Shown here in pieces: positions 32,285-42,983 of a DNA stretch of 64,000 nucleotides. The DNA is from Chrysophaeum taylorii (lineage: Eukaryota; Sar; Pelagophyceae; Pelagomonadales; Pelagomonadaceae), in contig JAQMWT010000004.1 of the NCBI GenBank assembly GCA_029834535.1, positions 1-64,000 on the forward strand. The letters are read 5' to 3'. Position numbers and translations under genes: made by a program. The notes below the pieces were generated by a model. The model did no database searches, was not told where the DNA came from, and saw only the letters and a program-made list of their open reading frames with translations. Each line of letters begins with the position of its first letter. The first letter of the stretch is position 1.

Positions 32285-32998
32285 TAGAGACATAAACTTT
32301 GATGTCACCTGGGCGGAGTCCTTGTCGCAGTGGTAGAAGTGCTTGACCACGGCGCGTCCTGTCTCCTTCGACGCAGGGACAGCAATTGGCATTATCAGGA
32401 TGCGGGCTTCTTGAGCGTGTTAGCGATATATAGAGATATATATAACTTACCCTTACCCTGATCGCTCCTCGTCTACAGGCCCGTGATTCCGGACTGGTTC
32501 CTGTCGGTCCGGCCTGGCTCCCATGCTCGAGAGAGGTCTGAAGTTAGTTAGTTAAGTTATATAACTTACCCTTACCCTGATCGCCGACTGCGGTTGCGAT
32601 GGAGTACGGTGCCTCATGAATCCTGAGCCATGCGAGGGCATCCGCCCTCCCGGCGTAGGTTGGCACCTATTCGCCTCCCGGGGGGGCGGTTGGCAGCCGG
32701 AACGTTCGCACTGGGACGGGGTATGGCCGGGGGGCGAAGACGGCAGGTTATCGACGAGTTGGTTCTCAGTCACATCGCGGTCTCCTCGTCGCATGGCGAC
32801 AAGCTTGATGGTCACTCTCCGCCGACCGACCTTTCGGCGCTCGTCGTCTACAGGCCCGTGATTCCGGACTGGCTCCTGTCGGTCCGGCCTGGCTCCCATG
32901 CTCGGGAGAGGTCTGAAGTTAGTTAGTTAGTTAGTTTAGCGATACAGAGAGAGAAGGGGGGGGGGGGGTCATGGCGAAAATGAAAATTTCTACCTCTA
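32285..32998 (-). repeat. 5' LTR of element E, with SINEs inserted
   Basis: On the minus strand it starts TAGAGGTAGAAA (32,998) and ends ATGTCTCTA (32,285). SINEs occupy about 32,441-32,935. Just inside, the minus strand reads GGTTTGGGCCC, close to GGTTATGGGCCC, the complement of the initiator-Met tRNA anticodon arm used as a half-tRNA primer site by some copia elements. That reading is tentative. Confidence 0.75.
32441..32935 (+). mobile_element. Two adjacent SINE-like copies in the element E LTR
   Basis: A short copy (about 32,441-32,556) has the head AACTTACCCTTACCCTGATC joined directly to the 3' part and a GTTAGTTAGTTA tail. A full copy (about 32,563-32,935) follows with the same head, matching the SINE at 44,131 almost throughout. 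Flanks TTAGCGATATATAGAGA (left) and TTAGCGATACAGAGA (right) look like a diverged TSD within the LTR. The short copy lacks the middle, so either an internal deletion or a separate short family made it. Open frames across them are chance. Confidence 0.75.
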
Positions 32999-33013
32999 CT
33001 TATGGACCTCGGA

Positions 33014-33348
33014 TGTGGCGTAAGGAGAATTTAGGGGCTACCTGGCGTGCCTTCGAATCCTGGCTCGCCGCTCGCGTCCGTGCCCTTGGTGGAGTCGCTG
33101 GACGAGGATGGCCGTTCTCCAGCCACACAACCACAAACAACTTCCGTGCCTGATCCTCACAACTTGAGGATCGGCTGTTGCTTTATGATTAAGATATTAT
33201 CGAAAAACAGAAATCAGGGTGACACATGTCGCGGAAAAGGAAGATGATGTCATAAAGAAAACTGACATCATCACAACGGAGTAGGGTGCCCCTTATAAGG
33301 GGGGCCCTAGAAGAGGGGTGAGCCTTAGGAGGCGGGAGTTGCCGCCAC
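33014..33348 (-). repeat. 3' LTR of the minus-strand Gyp1 element
   Basis: About 335 bp. On the minus strand it begins GTGGCGGCAACTCC (family start TGTGGCGG) and ends CTTACGCCACA. Differences from the 5' LTR are mostly transitions, three of them at CpG sites. Confidence 0.9.
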
Positions 33349-33389
33349 CGGACTCCCCTGGTAAGAATTCGAGCTGCCCCAGCGAGGTG

Positions 33390-35102
33390 CTAGCGCGAGG
33401 AGCGCGGCTTCGCCTTACGAGCATCTCGTGAACGAATCTTCTGGTAAACGCGGGTGATGACCGGTTCAGGAACTCGGCCACTGCGTAAAGTGAACTTGGG
33501 GATCGACACATCAATCTCGTGCGGAGCGAAATCCGTGACACAAGGAGTTGTGTTGGAAGAAATTCTGGACTTGTCGGTGAAACTTCGACCTTCAACGTCC
33601 TTGAACTCGGGCTTGAGCTTGCGGTGCGAAAGGTGAGAGGTCGGCTTGAAATAAGCGACATCATCGTTCGGACCCAAATCGGAATAGAAATGTAGAGCAA
33701 CACGATCATTTTGGTAATCGTAAGGCTCATAAACTTCAGCAACATAAATATTCTTGCGCCAATCAGAGCGCTTCCGGTCAGGAATCCGGAAAACAACAAA
33801 CTTACCGTGCTGATAATCATCACGGAAGGTTTCTTCGGGTTTGCGGATGGTTTGATCGACGATCGGAGGTACCATCACAGGCGTGATCTGACTAACACGA
33901 ACACGTCGTTCTTCGGGCGGAGAGTCGAGAGACTCGATCCTATAGGTGACCGGGGAAATGCGTTCCTTGATAATAAACGGTCCTCGCCAGTTCGGTCGAA
34001 GTTTGTTCTGAAGGAAAGGAATGTAGAGCAAAACGTGCGATCCTCCCTTGTATTCAACATCAACATGATCAGCATTGTAAGCCAATCGTTGTTTCTTCAA
34101 AGCTTTATCACGAGCCTCGCGGACGATCTTCGTATAATACTTCAATCGTTCACGAGTTTCGGCGACTGCATCAGAGCGAGTCTTCGGCAATAATCGCGTA
34201 TCAAAGTCCATAAGCGTGTAGTCGGTCGGCAGCATCGACTGACGGTTCAGGCGCAGCATAAAGGGAGAAATCTGCGTGCCTGGAATAAACTTGCGGTTAT
34301 AACAAAACGCAATATAATGAGCAAAGTCAGGCCAATCCGTGATGTTCCGGCCATGAAGGCAAGTACGGAGGAAGGCCTTGATAAATCGGTTTACACGCTC
34401 AGCCGGGTTCGACTGGGCATGATAGGGAATCGTAGTTTGGTATCGTGTGTTGAAGAGATGGCAAAACTCGCGCATCAACTTGTTCACGAACTCTTTACCG
34501 TTGTCGGTACGAATCATCTGGGGCAAGTAGCCCTTGAGAAGAATGTTAATGACAAAAGACTCGAGGACAGACTCGGCAGTCTTATCGTTCAAAACATCCA
34601 GAATCGAGAAATGCGAGAACGGATCAAAAAATACTAGAAGATACGTCTCGGGACCAGCGCTGGGCAAGGGTCCGAATAAATCCATGCAAAGAACAGCACC
34701 ATCACCATCGTATACGGGCTGCTGCAAGAGTCCAGCTCGTTTCGGCTCAGGCGTACGAGTTTTCTGGCAAACTAAACATTCAGCAATGAAGACTCCAACT
34801 TCGTTCGACATGTGGGGCCACCAAAATCGTTCTTGGATAGCCTGGACGGTACTGTGACGTCCCATATGACCACCGTTAACCGGAGTGTCATGGTAGAGTC
34901 GAATAATGCGCTTGCGCAACGTAGCAGGTGCAACAATCATCGGGTGCAAATCAGCAGAAATGCGGCAAAGAACGTCTTTAACGACTTCGAATCGTTCGTT
35001 CGCTCGGGAACGTCGCGGCGTCTGACCTTGGGCCATTCGGTAGCGAATATCCTCGCAAGTAGCATCAGATTCTTGCTCACGTGCGATCTCAGCGAGCGTC
35101 AT
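33390..35102 (-). CDS. Gyp1 integrase with long C-terminal domain (fossil element)
   Basis: A 570-residue minus-strand stretch. The zinc-binding part has HDTPVNGGHMGRHST and CLVCQK (H-x-H, C-x2-C; about residues 73-110). Catalytic residues are Asp in CMDLFGPLPS, Asp in IRTDNGKEF and Glu in NPAERVNRF. PGTQISPFMLRLNRQSM and a basic helix follow, then the GPY/F module (WRGPFIIKERISPVTYRIES). The last 180 residues form the same extra domain as in Gyp2: HGKFVVFRIPDRKRSDW, NIYVAEVYEPYDYQNDRVAL, FYSDLGPNDD. It ends with Arg/Lys-rich KAKPRSSR. Longer than usual gypsy integrases because of this tail, which might read chromatin at the target. Confidence 0.88.
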   Translation of the reverse strand: MTLAEIAREQESDATCEDIRYRMAQGQTPRRSRANERFEVVKDVLCRISADLHPMIVAPATLRKRIIRLYHDTPVNGGHMGRHSTVQAIQERFWWPHMSNEVGVFIAECLVCQKTRTPEPKRAGLLQQPVYDGDGAVLCMDLFGPLPSAGPETYLLVFFDPFSHFSILDVLNDKTAESVLESFVINILLKGYLPQMIRTDNGKEFVNKLMREFCHLFNTRYQTTIPYHAQSNPAERVNRFIKAFLRTCLHGRNITDWPDFAHYIAFCYNRKFIPGTQISPFMLRLNRQSMLPTDYTLMDFDTRLLPKTRSDAVAETRERLKYYTKIVREARDKALKKQRLAYNADHVDVEYKGGSHVLLYIPFLQNKLRPNWRGPFIIKERISPVTYRIESLDSPPEERRVRVSQITPVMVPPIVDQTIRKPEETFRDDYQHGKFVVFRIPDRKRSDWRKNIYVAEVYEPYDYQNDRVALHFYSDLGPNDDVAYFKPTSHLSHRKLKPEFKDVEGRSFTDKSRISSNTTPCVTDFAPHEIDVSIPKFTLRSGRVPEPVITRVYQKIRSRDARKAKPRSSR

Positions 35103-35978
35103 ATTATCGGGTATCTTATCGATATAATCTTGTAAGCGGCTGCGTCCTTGAAGATCTGTGGCTCATCGCGCGCACGGTTCTTCCGACGTTGTCTCGTAGC
35201 GTGAGACGTAGCCAATTTCATCGGATCCTTTTCCGGATCTTCTTCCTTGTCTTCCGGCAGTTCGGTCGTAATAAACGACATTATGAAGTGGCAGCCGGAG
35301 GCGGGAACTCCTCGGTCATCAACAGGTCGGGGAAGCTCTGGGAACACCAAATAAGCGTGGTTCAAAGGTTCTCCAAACTCGTCAGTCTCGATAACATGAT
35401 CTATCGGGTTGCGGGAGAGACAGTCAGGGATACTCATTCCCGGTGACTTTCCCGGCTTGTAACCAAGTTCAGGGTCAAAATTGGCGAGGCGCATCGCCCA
35501 ACGAGCAAGCTGCCCAGACGAGTGCGTCGCCTTACGTACAAACGTCAAATTTCGGTGATCGGTCTCCAAAACAGTACGGTGCCCTTCGATGTAGGCTCGA
35601 GAGTGCTCTAGAGAAAGTATAACTGCCAGCAGCTCTAGCCGACGGGGCTCGTAATTGCGCATCTCCTTCGGCACAGCTCGGCTCCAATATTCAATCACTC
35701 ATTCTTCTCGAGTCACTCTTCCGGCATCGTCCTTGACTTCGACAATCTGGAAGAGATACGCTCCAAGTCCATCCTGGAAGCATCGGATCGGATCTGAAAA
35801 GGCAGATCATAATCGGGGTGGTATACTCCTCTGGAATCAACCAAAGCAATAATCCCAAGCTTTCTGACACTCGGGCTTTACACCTTCGAGGCATAATCGT
35901 CTCAGCGGTTCCATCCATGAACTCCACCGCGCATTCATATCTCCAGTTCCACGATTCGAGTAGCCTCAATATGCGCAA
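35099..35978 (-). pseudogene. Gyp1 RNase H (fossil)
   Basis: On the minus strand: VIEYWSRAVPKEMRNYEPRR, LELLAVILSLEHSRAYIEGH, LETDHRNLTFVRKATHSSGQ, LARWAMRLANFDPELGYKPG and GMSIPDCLSRNPIDHVIETD. This is the RNase H and tether region of gypsy pol. The plus-strand copy at 60.8-61.5 kb has the same sequence. The fossil is broken. Confidence 0.85.
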
Positions 35979-36720
35979 GCAGCCGATGAAGAGCGTATGG
36001 GTATTCGGGAAGTATTCGGCAAAGTACCTGGAATCGGCATCTTCTGCAGTGCTTCCAGCGTCTTCGGATTCGGCTTCAAGCCCTCTGGGGTAGAAATGTG
36101 TCCCAGAAATTCTATATCATCCTTGAGAAGGCGGAACTTCGCGGTTCGACCGCTGTACCCTCTCTGTGCCAAATGACACATCACTTCGATCAAAGCTTGT
36201 AAATGTCGATGAAGATCGTCGGATCCCATCATAATATCGTCAACAAACGCAACCAAGTCTTGATACATCCATTTCGAAAGGTCGCTCGCCATTTGCTTGC
36301 AGAAAAGAGCTCCGGCCGTCTTCACACCTAGAGGTAATCCCACGAAACTATGAGCGCCAAGTGGGCTAACCATCGTGACAGCGTCTTGCGCTGCCGGATC
36401 CAGACGAAGGTTGTGGTATCCCCGTCTAATATCTATGCATGTCCGCCATCGTCGCATAGCGAGAAAGCTAAAGCATCATCTTGTCGAATGTTCGGCCAAC
36501 TGTCATTGACCAATTGATCGTTGAGCTGACGTAAGTCAACTGCAGCACGGAACGCGTTTGACGGTCCAATCTCTGCTCCTTTCTTTGGAAGCATCAACAC
36601 AGGAAAGCCCCAAGGTGAGTTGGCCGGACGAATGACTCCATCCCGGCACCACTCGCTGATCTGCTTGCGGAGACAATCGAGCTTCGCAGCCGTCAATCGG
36701 TAGGGCGTCATCTTAATCGG
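35966..36720 (-). pseudogene. Gyp1 reverse transcriptase (fossil)
   Basis: On the minus strand: MTPYRLTAAKLDCLRKQISE, CRDGVIRPANSPWGFPVLML, FRAAVDLRQLNDQL, DIRRGYHNLRLDPAAQDAVT, SPLGAHSFVGLPLGVKTAGA, then the catalytic AFVDDIMMGSDDL near 36,230-36,260 and HISTPEGLKPNPKTLEALQK. These are the standard gypsy RT boxes. Compared with Gyp2 (AYIDDILAG) it is a clear sister family. The fossil is broken. Confidence 0.88.
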
Positions 36721-37200
36721 TCGCGGATTCGCGTCTTTGAATCATAGAGACACAGGAGTTGAGTCTACAGGTCTCACAATCGGGTCGAAAAAGGCCCAAG
36801 AATATTGCACACAGTGACGGAGCATCAGTTTCTAGTCTCATTTCCGGGTGGCTTTTGTTGATCCTCTCGCCTTTGACACGAACACTCGGCTCGCTCTTAA
36901 TCTTCGGTTCCCGATCTCGCTCAGGATCTGGCGGATGGTCCAAATTTGGTTGTCGGGGGGGGGGGCAGCAGAAAAAGCACGAGACGTCCCCGGCTCATCT
37001 GTTGCAGGCGGAATCAACGGTACCTCTGGAGGTTCCCATTTGGTGCGATCTTGGAGATCATCAGTCGACACCCATCTTACGACACGTGTGCGCGTGTTTA
37101 ACAGCGGAACTTGCGTGACGAAGGGTGGTTTCATCAATTTGCAAATAATAATCAAACGGTCGGTCTGCAGGACTCAACGCTGACGGCAAAGCTTCGCCGC
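36720..37200 (-). pseudogene. Gyp1 linker between methyltransferase and RT (fossil)
   Basis: The minus strand has VPLLNTRTRVVRWVSTDDLQ and a Pro-rich stretch (PPEVPLIPPATDEPGTS), then charged sequence leading to RT. The plus-strand copy (59.4-59.95 kb) shows the same segment followed by FDVPWKDAPRD and EVDKVVRELGIPDNRHLDDE. A domain of unknown role, shared in outline with Gyp2. Confidence 0.55.
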
Positions 37201-38150
37201 TCAGGTGAAAATCCTTGGTCACAGAGTTGTGCAGATCAGTACTAATAAGGTCATCGTGTCTGGTGGCACGACGGACGCCAAGTGTTTCAACGAGGTCGTC
37301 CTGGAGAAGCCGGCCCAATCAAAATCAAGGGGCATCGTCAGCAACTCCGAAGTCATTTTCAGATTCGGAGATCTGTAATCGGAACGGTGCGGTCCTACGC
37401 GAAGCGGGACACGCGTAACGGTATAAGCTGCGTCTGTCGCGGCTCGTGATGATCCTAAATTGTTCATCTGAAGTAAATGTCGTTCGTCGGCGTAGCCAAG
37501 TGCTGCGGCGAACTCTTGCTGCATATTCTTGCAAGTCTTTGGAACTGCGCGCAAATGGAGCGGATGGCTGGAAACCAACAATCGCACGCGACAGCTCATC
37601 AAACTGGGCGTTATGTCGTAAAAATTGACGACGTACACGTAAGGGTGCAAACGTGCAACGTAAGAAATAATCGAGGCCTTTTGCTCTATCAACCACATGA
37701 AGAAACCAGCCATCTTGCATAATTTCATCGTCCAGTGGGTAGCGGTGACTCCTTTCCCAACATCTCTGGAGGTCAAGTTGCACAGAGCGGAGTGTACGCA
37801 GGGTGGCGACGCGACACACATCGACGACGACCATTCCGCGTAGGGCAAATAAGATTCGACCAACCGTAAGGTTGTAACATAGACCACCCAGTGTGTGCTG
37901 CACCACAGGAATGTTCGGAAAATTCTTATGGTGGATCTGGTTGGCGGTGTCCGACGCATCGAGTGCTAGCACGACTCGAAACGACGTTCCACACAAACGA
38001 CGTTCCACACATTTCGTTGGCTCGTTGGAGACCTAAAGTACTGCCTCCGGCTCCACTGAACAGCATCACCACCTTGCGATAAGTGATTGGAAGCCATTGA
38101 ACCTTTTCGTATCGGCGGCGGATCTCCGCTTCGGTGATCTCGCGGCATTT
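37200..38150 (-). pseudogene. C5-cytosine methyltransferase domain of Gyp1 (fossil)
   Basis: Minus-strand motifs in order: LFSGAGGSTLGLQRANE is motif I (about 38,030-38,070), ALDASD follows (about 37,970), and ASPPCVHSALCNL is motif IV with the catalytic Cys (about 37,790-37,815). IEQKASI has a Glu at the motif VI place, SCRVRLLV is motif VIII, SPNLKMTSELLTMPLDFDW precedes motif X, and ASVVPPDTM is motif X (about 37,255-37,280). The set equals that of Gyp2 and of the plus-strand Gyp1 copy. Motif I matches the F-x-G-x-G-G consensus well. Upstream is the protease-like region with an acidic linker. Family function is DNA C5 methylation. Confidence 0.85.
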
Positions 38151-39300
38151 CTTTCCATCTTCTTCCGACCTTCGAGCGAAATCGTCGCTGCCTTCGGGTC
38201 GTTTGAGGGTGGACTTGTCCGCCATAGCGCTCGTAGCGTCCTTCTGCACCGTGCTCAGCAGCATCGGCGGGGGAGATTCGTCGCATCGCGTCAAGTGACT
38301 AGCGACAGAAACGGCGAAAGAAAGGTTCCCCTTGTCGTGTCCTTCTTCACATTCTTTCGTAAGTTCGTTGATCGTAGAGACGTTCAACTCATCTTCGTAC
38401 CTAACGATACCGCCAATCGCAAGGACTTCGCCTTGAGTGACGACCGTCGGCACTTCTTCCGCGGTAGTAACCGCAATCCGAGCAGCGGACCGGTCGTGCT
38501 CTTCGCAAGAAGAACACATTCCTTCGACAACTCCCAACTGCTCGTTCTCAGCAAACGTGGCGACGAAAACCTGTCCCATTTCCATAGGTTTCGACAAAAT
38601 AACCGGTAGATTGTAAGTTCGACCGGGCTCGATTTGAAGCGTGCGCGCAGCGTAAGCAACTACTTTCCGCGCGGCTTCTCCCGGAGCTGGGGAGAATTTG
38701 GTCGTAGCATGTCCCCGCGTAGCCAAGGCTACCGTACGTTCCGGCGGCGGGCTTCGGTGATCGTTAATCGTGCTCAAACGAGCGTAAACTCGAGTCTTGA
38801 CCAGGTCGAGACTCTTCCGAAAGGCATCGTGTTGATGATTGTAAATCGGCACGGTTATCGGGTCTCGATCGTAAACAGATCGAAAGGTCACAATGGGTGC
38901 ATCGACTCGCTCACCCTTGACTTTGATCTTCTTGCGCCCGTAGACGACTTGGGTTCGATAAAAACAGATTCGATCGTGGGGGTAGTCCACGACGGCTCAT
39001 AAAACTCGTATATCGCGCCCTCCCAACAGGAACAGATAGTTCGTATCGGCCACAATAGCGACAATGGGGGCGGCGATGTTGTCGGCGAGGGCGACCCGAA
39101 TCGCGATCCAACGAAAGATCGTCGTCGTATTCAACCCTGATCCGTACAGCTTGCGCTTAATCGGAAGTTCGCCTTCATCGAAAATCAACTGATCTTTGGC
39201 CAACTTTCTGACCATTTATCGGCAGATATAAGAAACATCTGCCATTCAATCGACACCGATGGTCGTCGAGAATTTCGGTCCGTTACGATTCCTGTATATG
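38150..39300 (-). pseudogene. Gyp1 protease-like region and linker (fossil)
   Basis: The minus strand carries a retropepsin-like fold signature, with IAIRVALADNIAAPIVAIVA and NYLFLLGGRDIRVLG (the latter like the I-L-G-x-D strand after the flap). A conserved linker follows: VYGRKKIKVKGERVDAPIVT, FRSVYDRDPITVPIYNHQHD, VVAYAARTLQIEPGRTYNLP, EEHDRSAARIAVTTAEEVPT. The linker has a barrel-like look but no family I can name. It is also present in the plus-strand copy (57.2-58.2 kb). The protease would cut Gag-Pol. Confidence 0.6.
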
Positions 39301-42300
39301 TGACAGGCTATAAACGTAAGAGTACCCGCATCTAAACAACCGAGGGTAACCAAATCATCTTCGGTCGTCTTGCCGTCTCGCGGCGTCAACGAAGTGTGAG
39401 CACATCGGGCTCTGACTCGCTCATCTCCGGGGTTGGGCATCGATACCGCGGCTTGAGCTTTCGTATCATCGGTTGTTGGCGTCATCGACGTGACGCTCGC
39501 GGCAGCCTCTTTATCTGGCGGCTTCCGCTCTTCCTCCAAAACAATCCCAGAGGGAATCAGTGCTGGTAGGGGAGCCTGGTCTTCGTAGTACACGGAAACA
39601 AAGGACCCCTCCCATAAATCATTCATTTCGCCTTTCCATAATGCATCTGCAAATTCATTCGTCCTCGGTTGATCATCACTATCATCGACGATCGGTTCCG
39701 TGTCGGCTGCAGCTTCGCGTCCGTAGCTGAGCGGTTGTTCTGGTGGCTTCTTTAGCAAGAAGTTCCGAGTTCTCGTCCACCAATCCTGCAGGTTCCACGT
39801 CGGCTCGTCTTCGTCCCACGTGAGAACGCTGCTAATCTTCTTCTTAAGTCTATTCTTTTCTTCCGGCGGCGTATCCGTGGCTCGATCCGTAGTAACCGAA
39901 ACCGTTTCGGGGGGGTCCGCAGGAAAAGATGGCGTCGTCCCCGACGTCAACTCTATCGTAAGATCGTCATCTGCATCACTCGCGGTGGTCATCGTCTCAT
40001 CAGTCGAATGAGCGCACGAGCTATCACTGCAGAAATCCATGTCTGGCTCACAGCCAGTTCGGTTGCCAGAGGTCGTCCCTGGAGGGTCCAAAGATAAGCC
40101 GATGGCGTCGAGGGCTTCCTCGTCAAAAATAAACGGTGGGTCGTCCGTGGACGATTCGTCAAATAACATTATCGCGGACACTGGTTCACAAGGTGTAGCT
40201 TCTTCGTCTTCCGAATCTGGATTGCCTTCCCAGTACCGTGGAGCTTCGAGTTCATCGCTCGAATCTTCGAGTTCATCGCTCGACATCTGCTCATAAATCT
40301 GTGCCAAAGACCGACGATTGGTCAGCACGTCGTTGGGTGGCTCGTCCATCGATGGGCGAGCAAGATCTTCGAATGCGGCCGCGGCAAGGGCGTCGGCTGC
40401 GTCGTCGGTGCGGGTGTCCGCGTTCGGGTACACCGTCACTCCTAATGGTAACTGTTGACCGCAAGGGGTCGGAAATGCAAACGTTGCAGACGACTGTCCC
40501 GAGTCTTCCCGGTAACGACCATCGTCCGAATTTCGATCGCGAGATCTTCGTCGCCGGCGGCGGCGTGAATGTCTGCTAGAGCTCCGGCTATCTTTCCGTC
40601 GGCGCTGGCGCGAGCTGCTACGGCTCCTGTCGCGGCGTCTTGGGCTCCGGCTATCTCGACGGCCCGGTCGTGTGGAAGACGATCGGCCGTGTCCATCTTT
40701 CAAGTGCTTCACGGAATCCATAACCGTGGTCAGCTGCGTGCCCATATCATTGAGTCTGCTCTGAATGTCGTGAGCAGCGCTCGAACCGAGGGTGGCATTA
40801 GAACTGCCGTCGTCACGCGAATGATTATCTTTCCTTTGTCGGCTCTCCCATCGTCCTCGCGAAATGGGCTTTCTGCCGTCTTCGATGTATTTGCACATCG
40901 CCACATAATAGTCGTCGGGCTCGCGGTTGCAAATGACCCGGTTCCCGTGTTCGTCCTTGTCGTGGGTCGTTATGAAAAACCCAAAATCCTTGCATGTCCT
41001 CTCGAACCACTTTTTCGGATTCTCTTCGAGGCGTAATGCTTCATATTTCGTCGTTTTACCTTTCGTTCCCGAGGCGAGCGCCCGTCCTCCGCGTCCAGAC
41101 GGTGGCTTCTGCGGCTTCCCGCTCGATAGGTTCGTTGAGTTTCGGCTGGTCTTCTCCGCCATGGCTGTCGCGAAGTCGTTATCGAGCCGCGTAATCAGTG
41201 ACAACGTAGACGTAAACGTCTTATACGTCGTCGGGTGTCCGCTGCGCATCGTTCGCACGCGGGATTTCAATTCGCTGGACTCCAATCCGCGTATCAAGTA
41301 ATAAATGATCTCCACATCGTTGAGATCTCGGTTGGCCACGGAACAGTACGCCATGGCCTCTTGCTGAAATTTAGTGCAATACGTATGCACGTGGCGTTCC
41401 CCGGAGCGTTTCGGAACGGTCGCTTGGGTCGTGCATTGTAACTTTCGTAACGATTCTTCTGCCGTCACCGGCAGCGGGCAACTCTCTCGGAAATATTTCT
41501 AAATCTTGAGGCAATACTTCTCGTTCAATCGTCGTAATCGTCGTACCACGGAACTGTACTCCTCATCGTCGATATCCCGACGTAAATAAAAAGACGCTGG
41601 GTGATCGAGGTCTTTACACAGGTCTTCGTACTTCTTTAAGTGTTCTCGAAAAATCGGTGCGACTGTGTCGCGCAGGGTCGCGGGTAGCAGGTATCGTAGT
41701 TTCTCCAAGCTGAAATGGTCTTCGGCTAACGTACTCATCACCGCGCCCGCATCTAAATCGAACTGGACCTGATCGCGTCCATCGAGAACCAGTTTAAAAG
41801 TTTCGGTTTTTTATCCAGAGGTCGATCGCCGCTCCTTGTTGCGATCGTGTTTAGCTAACGCGCTGGCGAATCGATCTGTAAAACCCATCAAGAACTCATG
41901 GGTGTCGATCTTTCCGTCGCCACGCGTCTCCTCCTTTTCTTCTTCATCATCGTCTTCATAGCGCGGCTTCCTAGCTTTCGCGCGTGATCGTGTAGTTGGC
42001 GGCTCCTCCTCAGCTCGGGACCCCGGGCTGCTCGCTCGCCTTGATCGACTCGGCGTACGCAACTCGTCTCTTTCACGTGTCAACGAGCTTACTTGATCTT
42101 GGAGGTCGTCTGCTCGAGCATTGGCCCTACGCACTTGCTCTCTTAATTCTTCTGCCTCCTTCCGTTGTAGCCGCTCTTTTCGTTCGTTTTCTTCTTCTAT
42201 CTGTTTTAAAAGTCGTTCCTGCGCGCGTTCGTTCTCTTCGCGTAATGCCCGCAAGTGAGCCTCGTAGAACTCATTCATTCCTGTTACATCCGGGGGTCCT

Positions 42301-42960
42301 GCACGCGTTGACGGCGCTGTCGATCGTCATCCCGGCGGTCTCTTCGTGGGCTCGCCGTCATTGTAGTCTAGCTCTTCTTCCTCGTCGTCAACTTCTGTGT
42401 CGTGCTCTTCTTCATCGTCATCATTATCATCATCGTCATTCCGCTCGCTCGTCTCATCCTGACGGCTTGGCGGTTCTTCATATCGTAGCTGCTCGACGGC
42501 AGCATCATCGTCTTCCATATCGGCTCTGGCTCGTTCTAGTCGGCCGAGATCAGAGCGGGTCCAAAATGGTTGAGTCGTCGTCGTTCTCGTGTTCCTTCGA
42601 CTCTGGGACTTCTACTCGTCCACGACACGCGTAATATCGTCGTTGCGTGCGTCTTCCACCGACAAATCTATCAGTCCGGTGGGCGGCAGAATTCGTCTCT
42701 GCCCGGCAATCAATGCCTTATCAGTGAGTTGCGATCTCACTCCGCTCGCCTGCGGCAGCGGTACCCGGGTTGCGCGTCGGCTAGCACCGAATCGCGCGTC
42801 GTCCCTTCCGACGACTAACGTATCCGGCCGGGGAACTTTCCCACGGCAGTGGTCCTTCTGGAATTCCTTGTCGGCGCGCTTGATCAGGGCGCGCACGGCT
42901 TGTCCGGACTGTGCAGAGAATGCAAGATGCACTCGTTCGCTGCGACCGATATAGTCGCTC
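39246..42960 (-). pseudogene. Gyp1 gag with coiled coil, capsid-like part and RS-rich tail (fossil)
   Basis: Reading from the 5' LTR (about 42,930 leftward): an N-terminal basic part, an acidic stretch (DDDDNDDDEEEHDTEVDDEE), and a long charged coiled coil near 42,070-42,280 (ENERAQERLLKQIEEENERK; LREQVRRANARADDLQDQVS). A capsid-like part follows (FKLVLDGRDQ; FSLEKLRYLLPATLRDT; YCTKFQQEAMAYCSVANRDL; LIRGLESSELKSRVRTMRSG), then a possible zinc site with Cys and His near 40,900-40,990. Next is an Arg/Ser-rich domain (RRDSRSPRRRDRSRSSSRQR) near 40,550-40,680 and a 400-residue acidic tail. RS-rich sequence may bind RNA in place of a CCHC knuckle. Gag is unusually long. Confidence 0.75.
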
Positions 42961-42981
42961 GAGTCTCGTATTCCTCCACCA
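42959..42981 (-). promoter_or_regulatory. Gyp1 primer-binding site
   Basis: Two bases inside the 5' LTR the minus strand reads TGGTGGAGGAATACGAGACT, continuing CGA. It fits the complement of a tRNA 3' end: CCA, an acceptor arm TTCCTCC, then a T arm with TTCGAGTCTCG-like sequence. I cannot name the tRNA. The plus-strand copy has TGGTGGAGGATTACGAGATT at 45,120. Confidence 0.6.
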
Positions 42982-42983
42982 CC

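Larger units (their letters stand above)
21710..32998 (-). mobile_element. Element E: short copia-type LTR element without pol (fossil)
   Basis: LTRs lie at 21,710-21,915 and 32,285-32,998, the latter enlarged by SINEs. The family ends are TAGAG...CTCTA. Flanks are CTTAC (21,705-21,709) and CTTAT (32,999-33,003), a 5 bp target repeat with one change. Leaving out the Gyp2 copy (22,506-30,634) and the SINEs, the interior is only about 2.2 kb. It holds a Pro/Thr/Ala-rich protein with the TYGCDGPG motif but no RT, integrase or protease. It is likely a non-autonomous partner of copia elements like the one at 11-21 kb. LTRs differ by roughly a tenth. The fossil is broken. Confidence 0.75.

Noticed and set aside
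39820-41441. Several plus-strand ORFs opposite Gyp1 gag
   Set aside because: Shadows of the Asp/Glu- and Arg/Ser-rich minus-strand frame.
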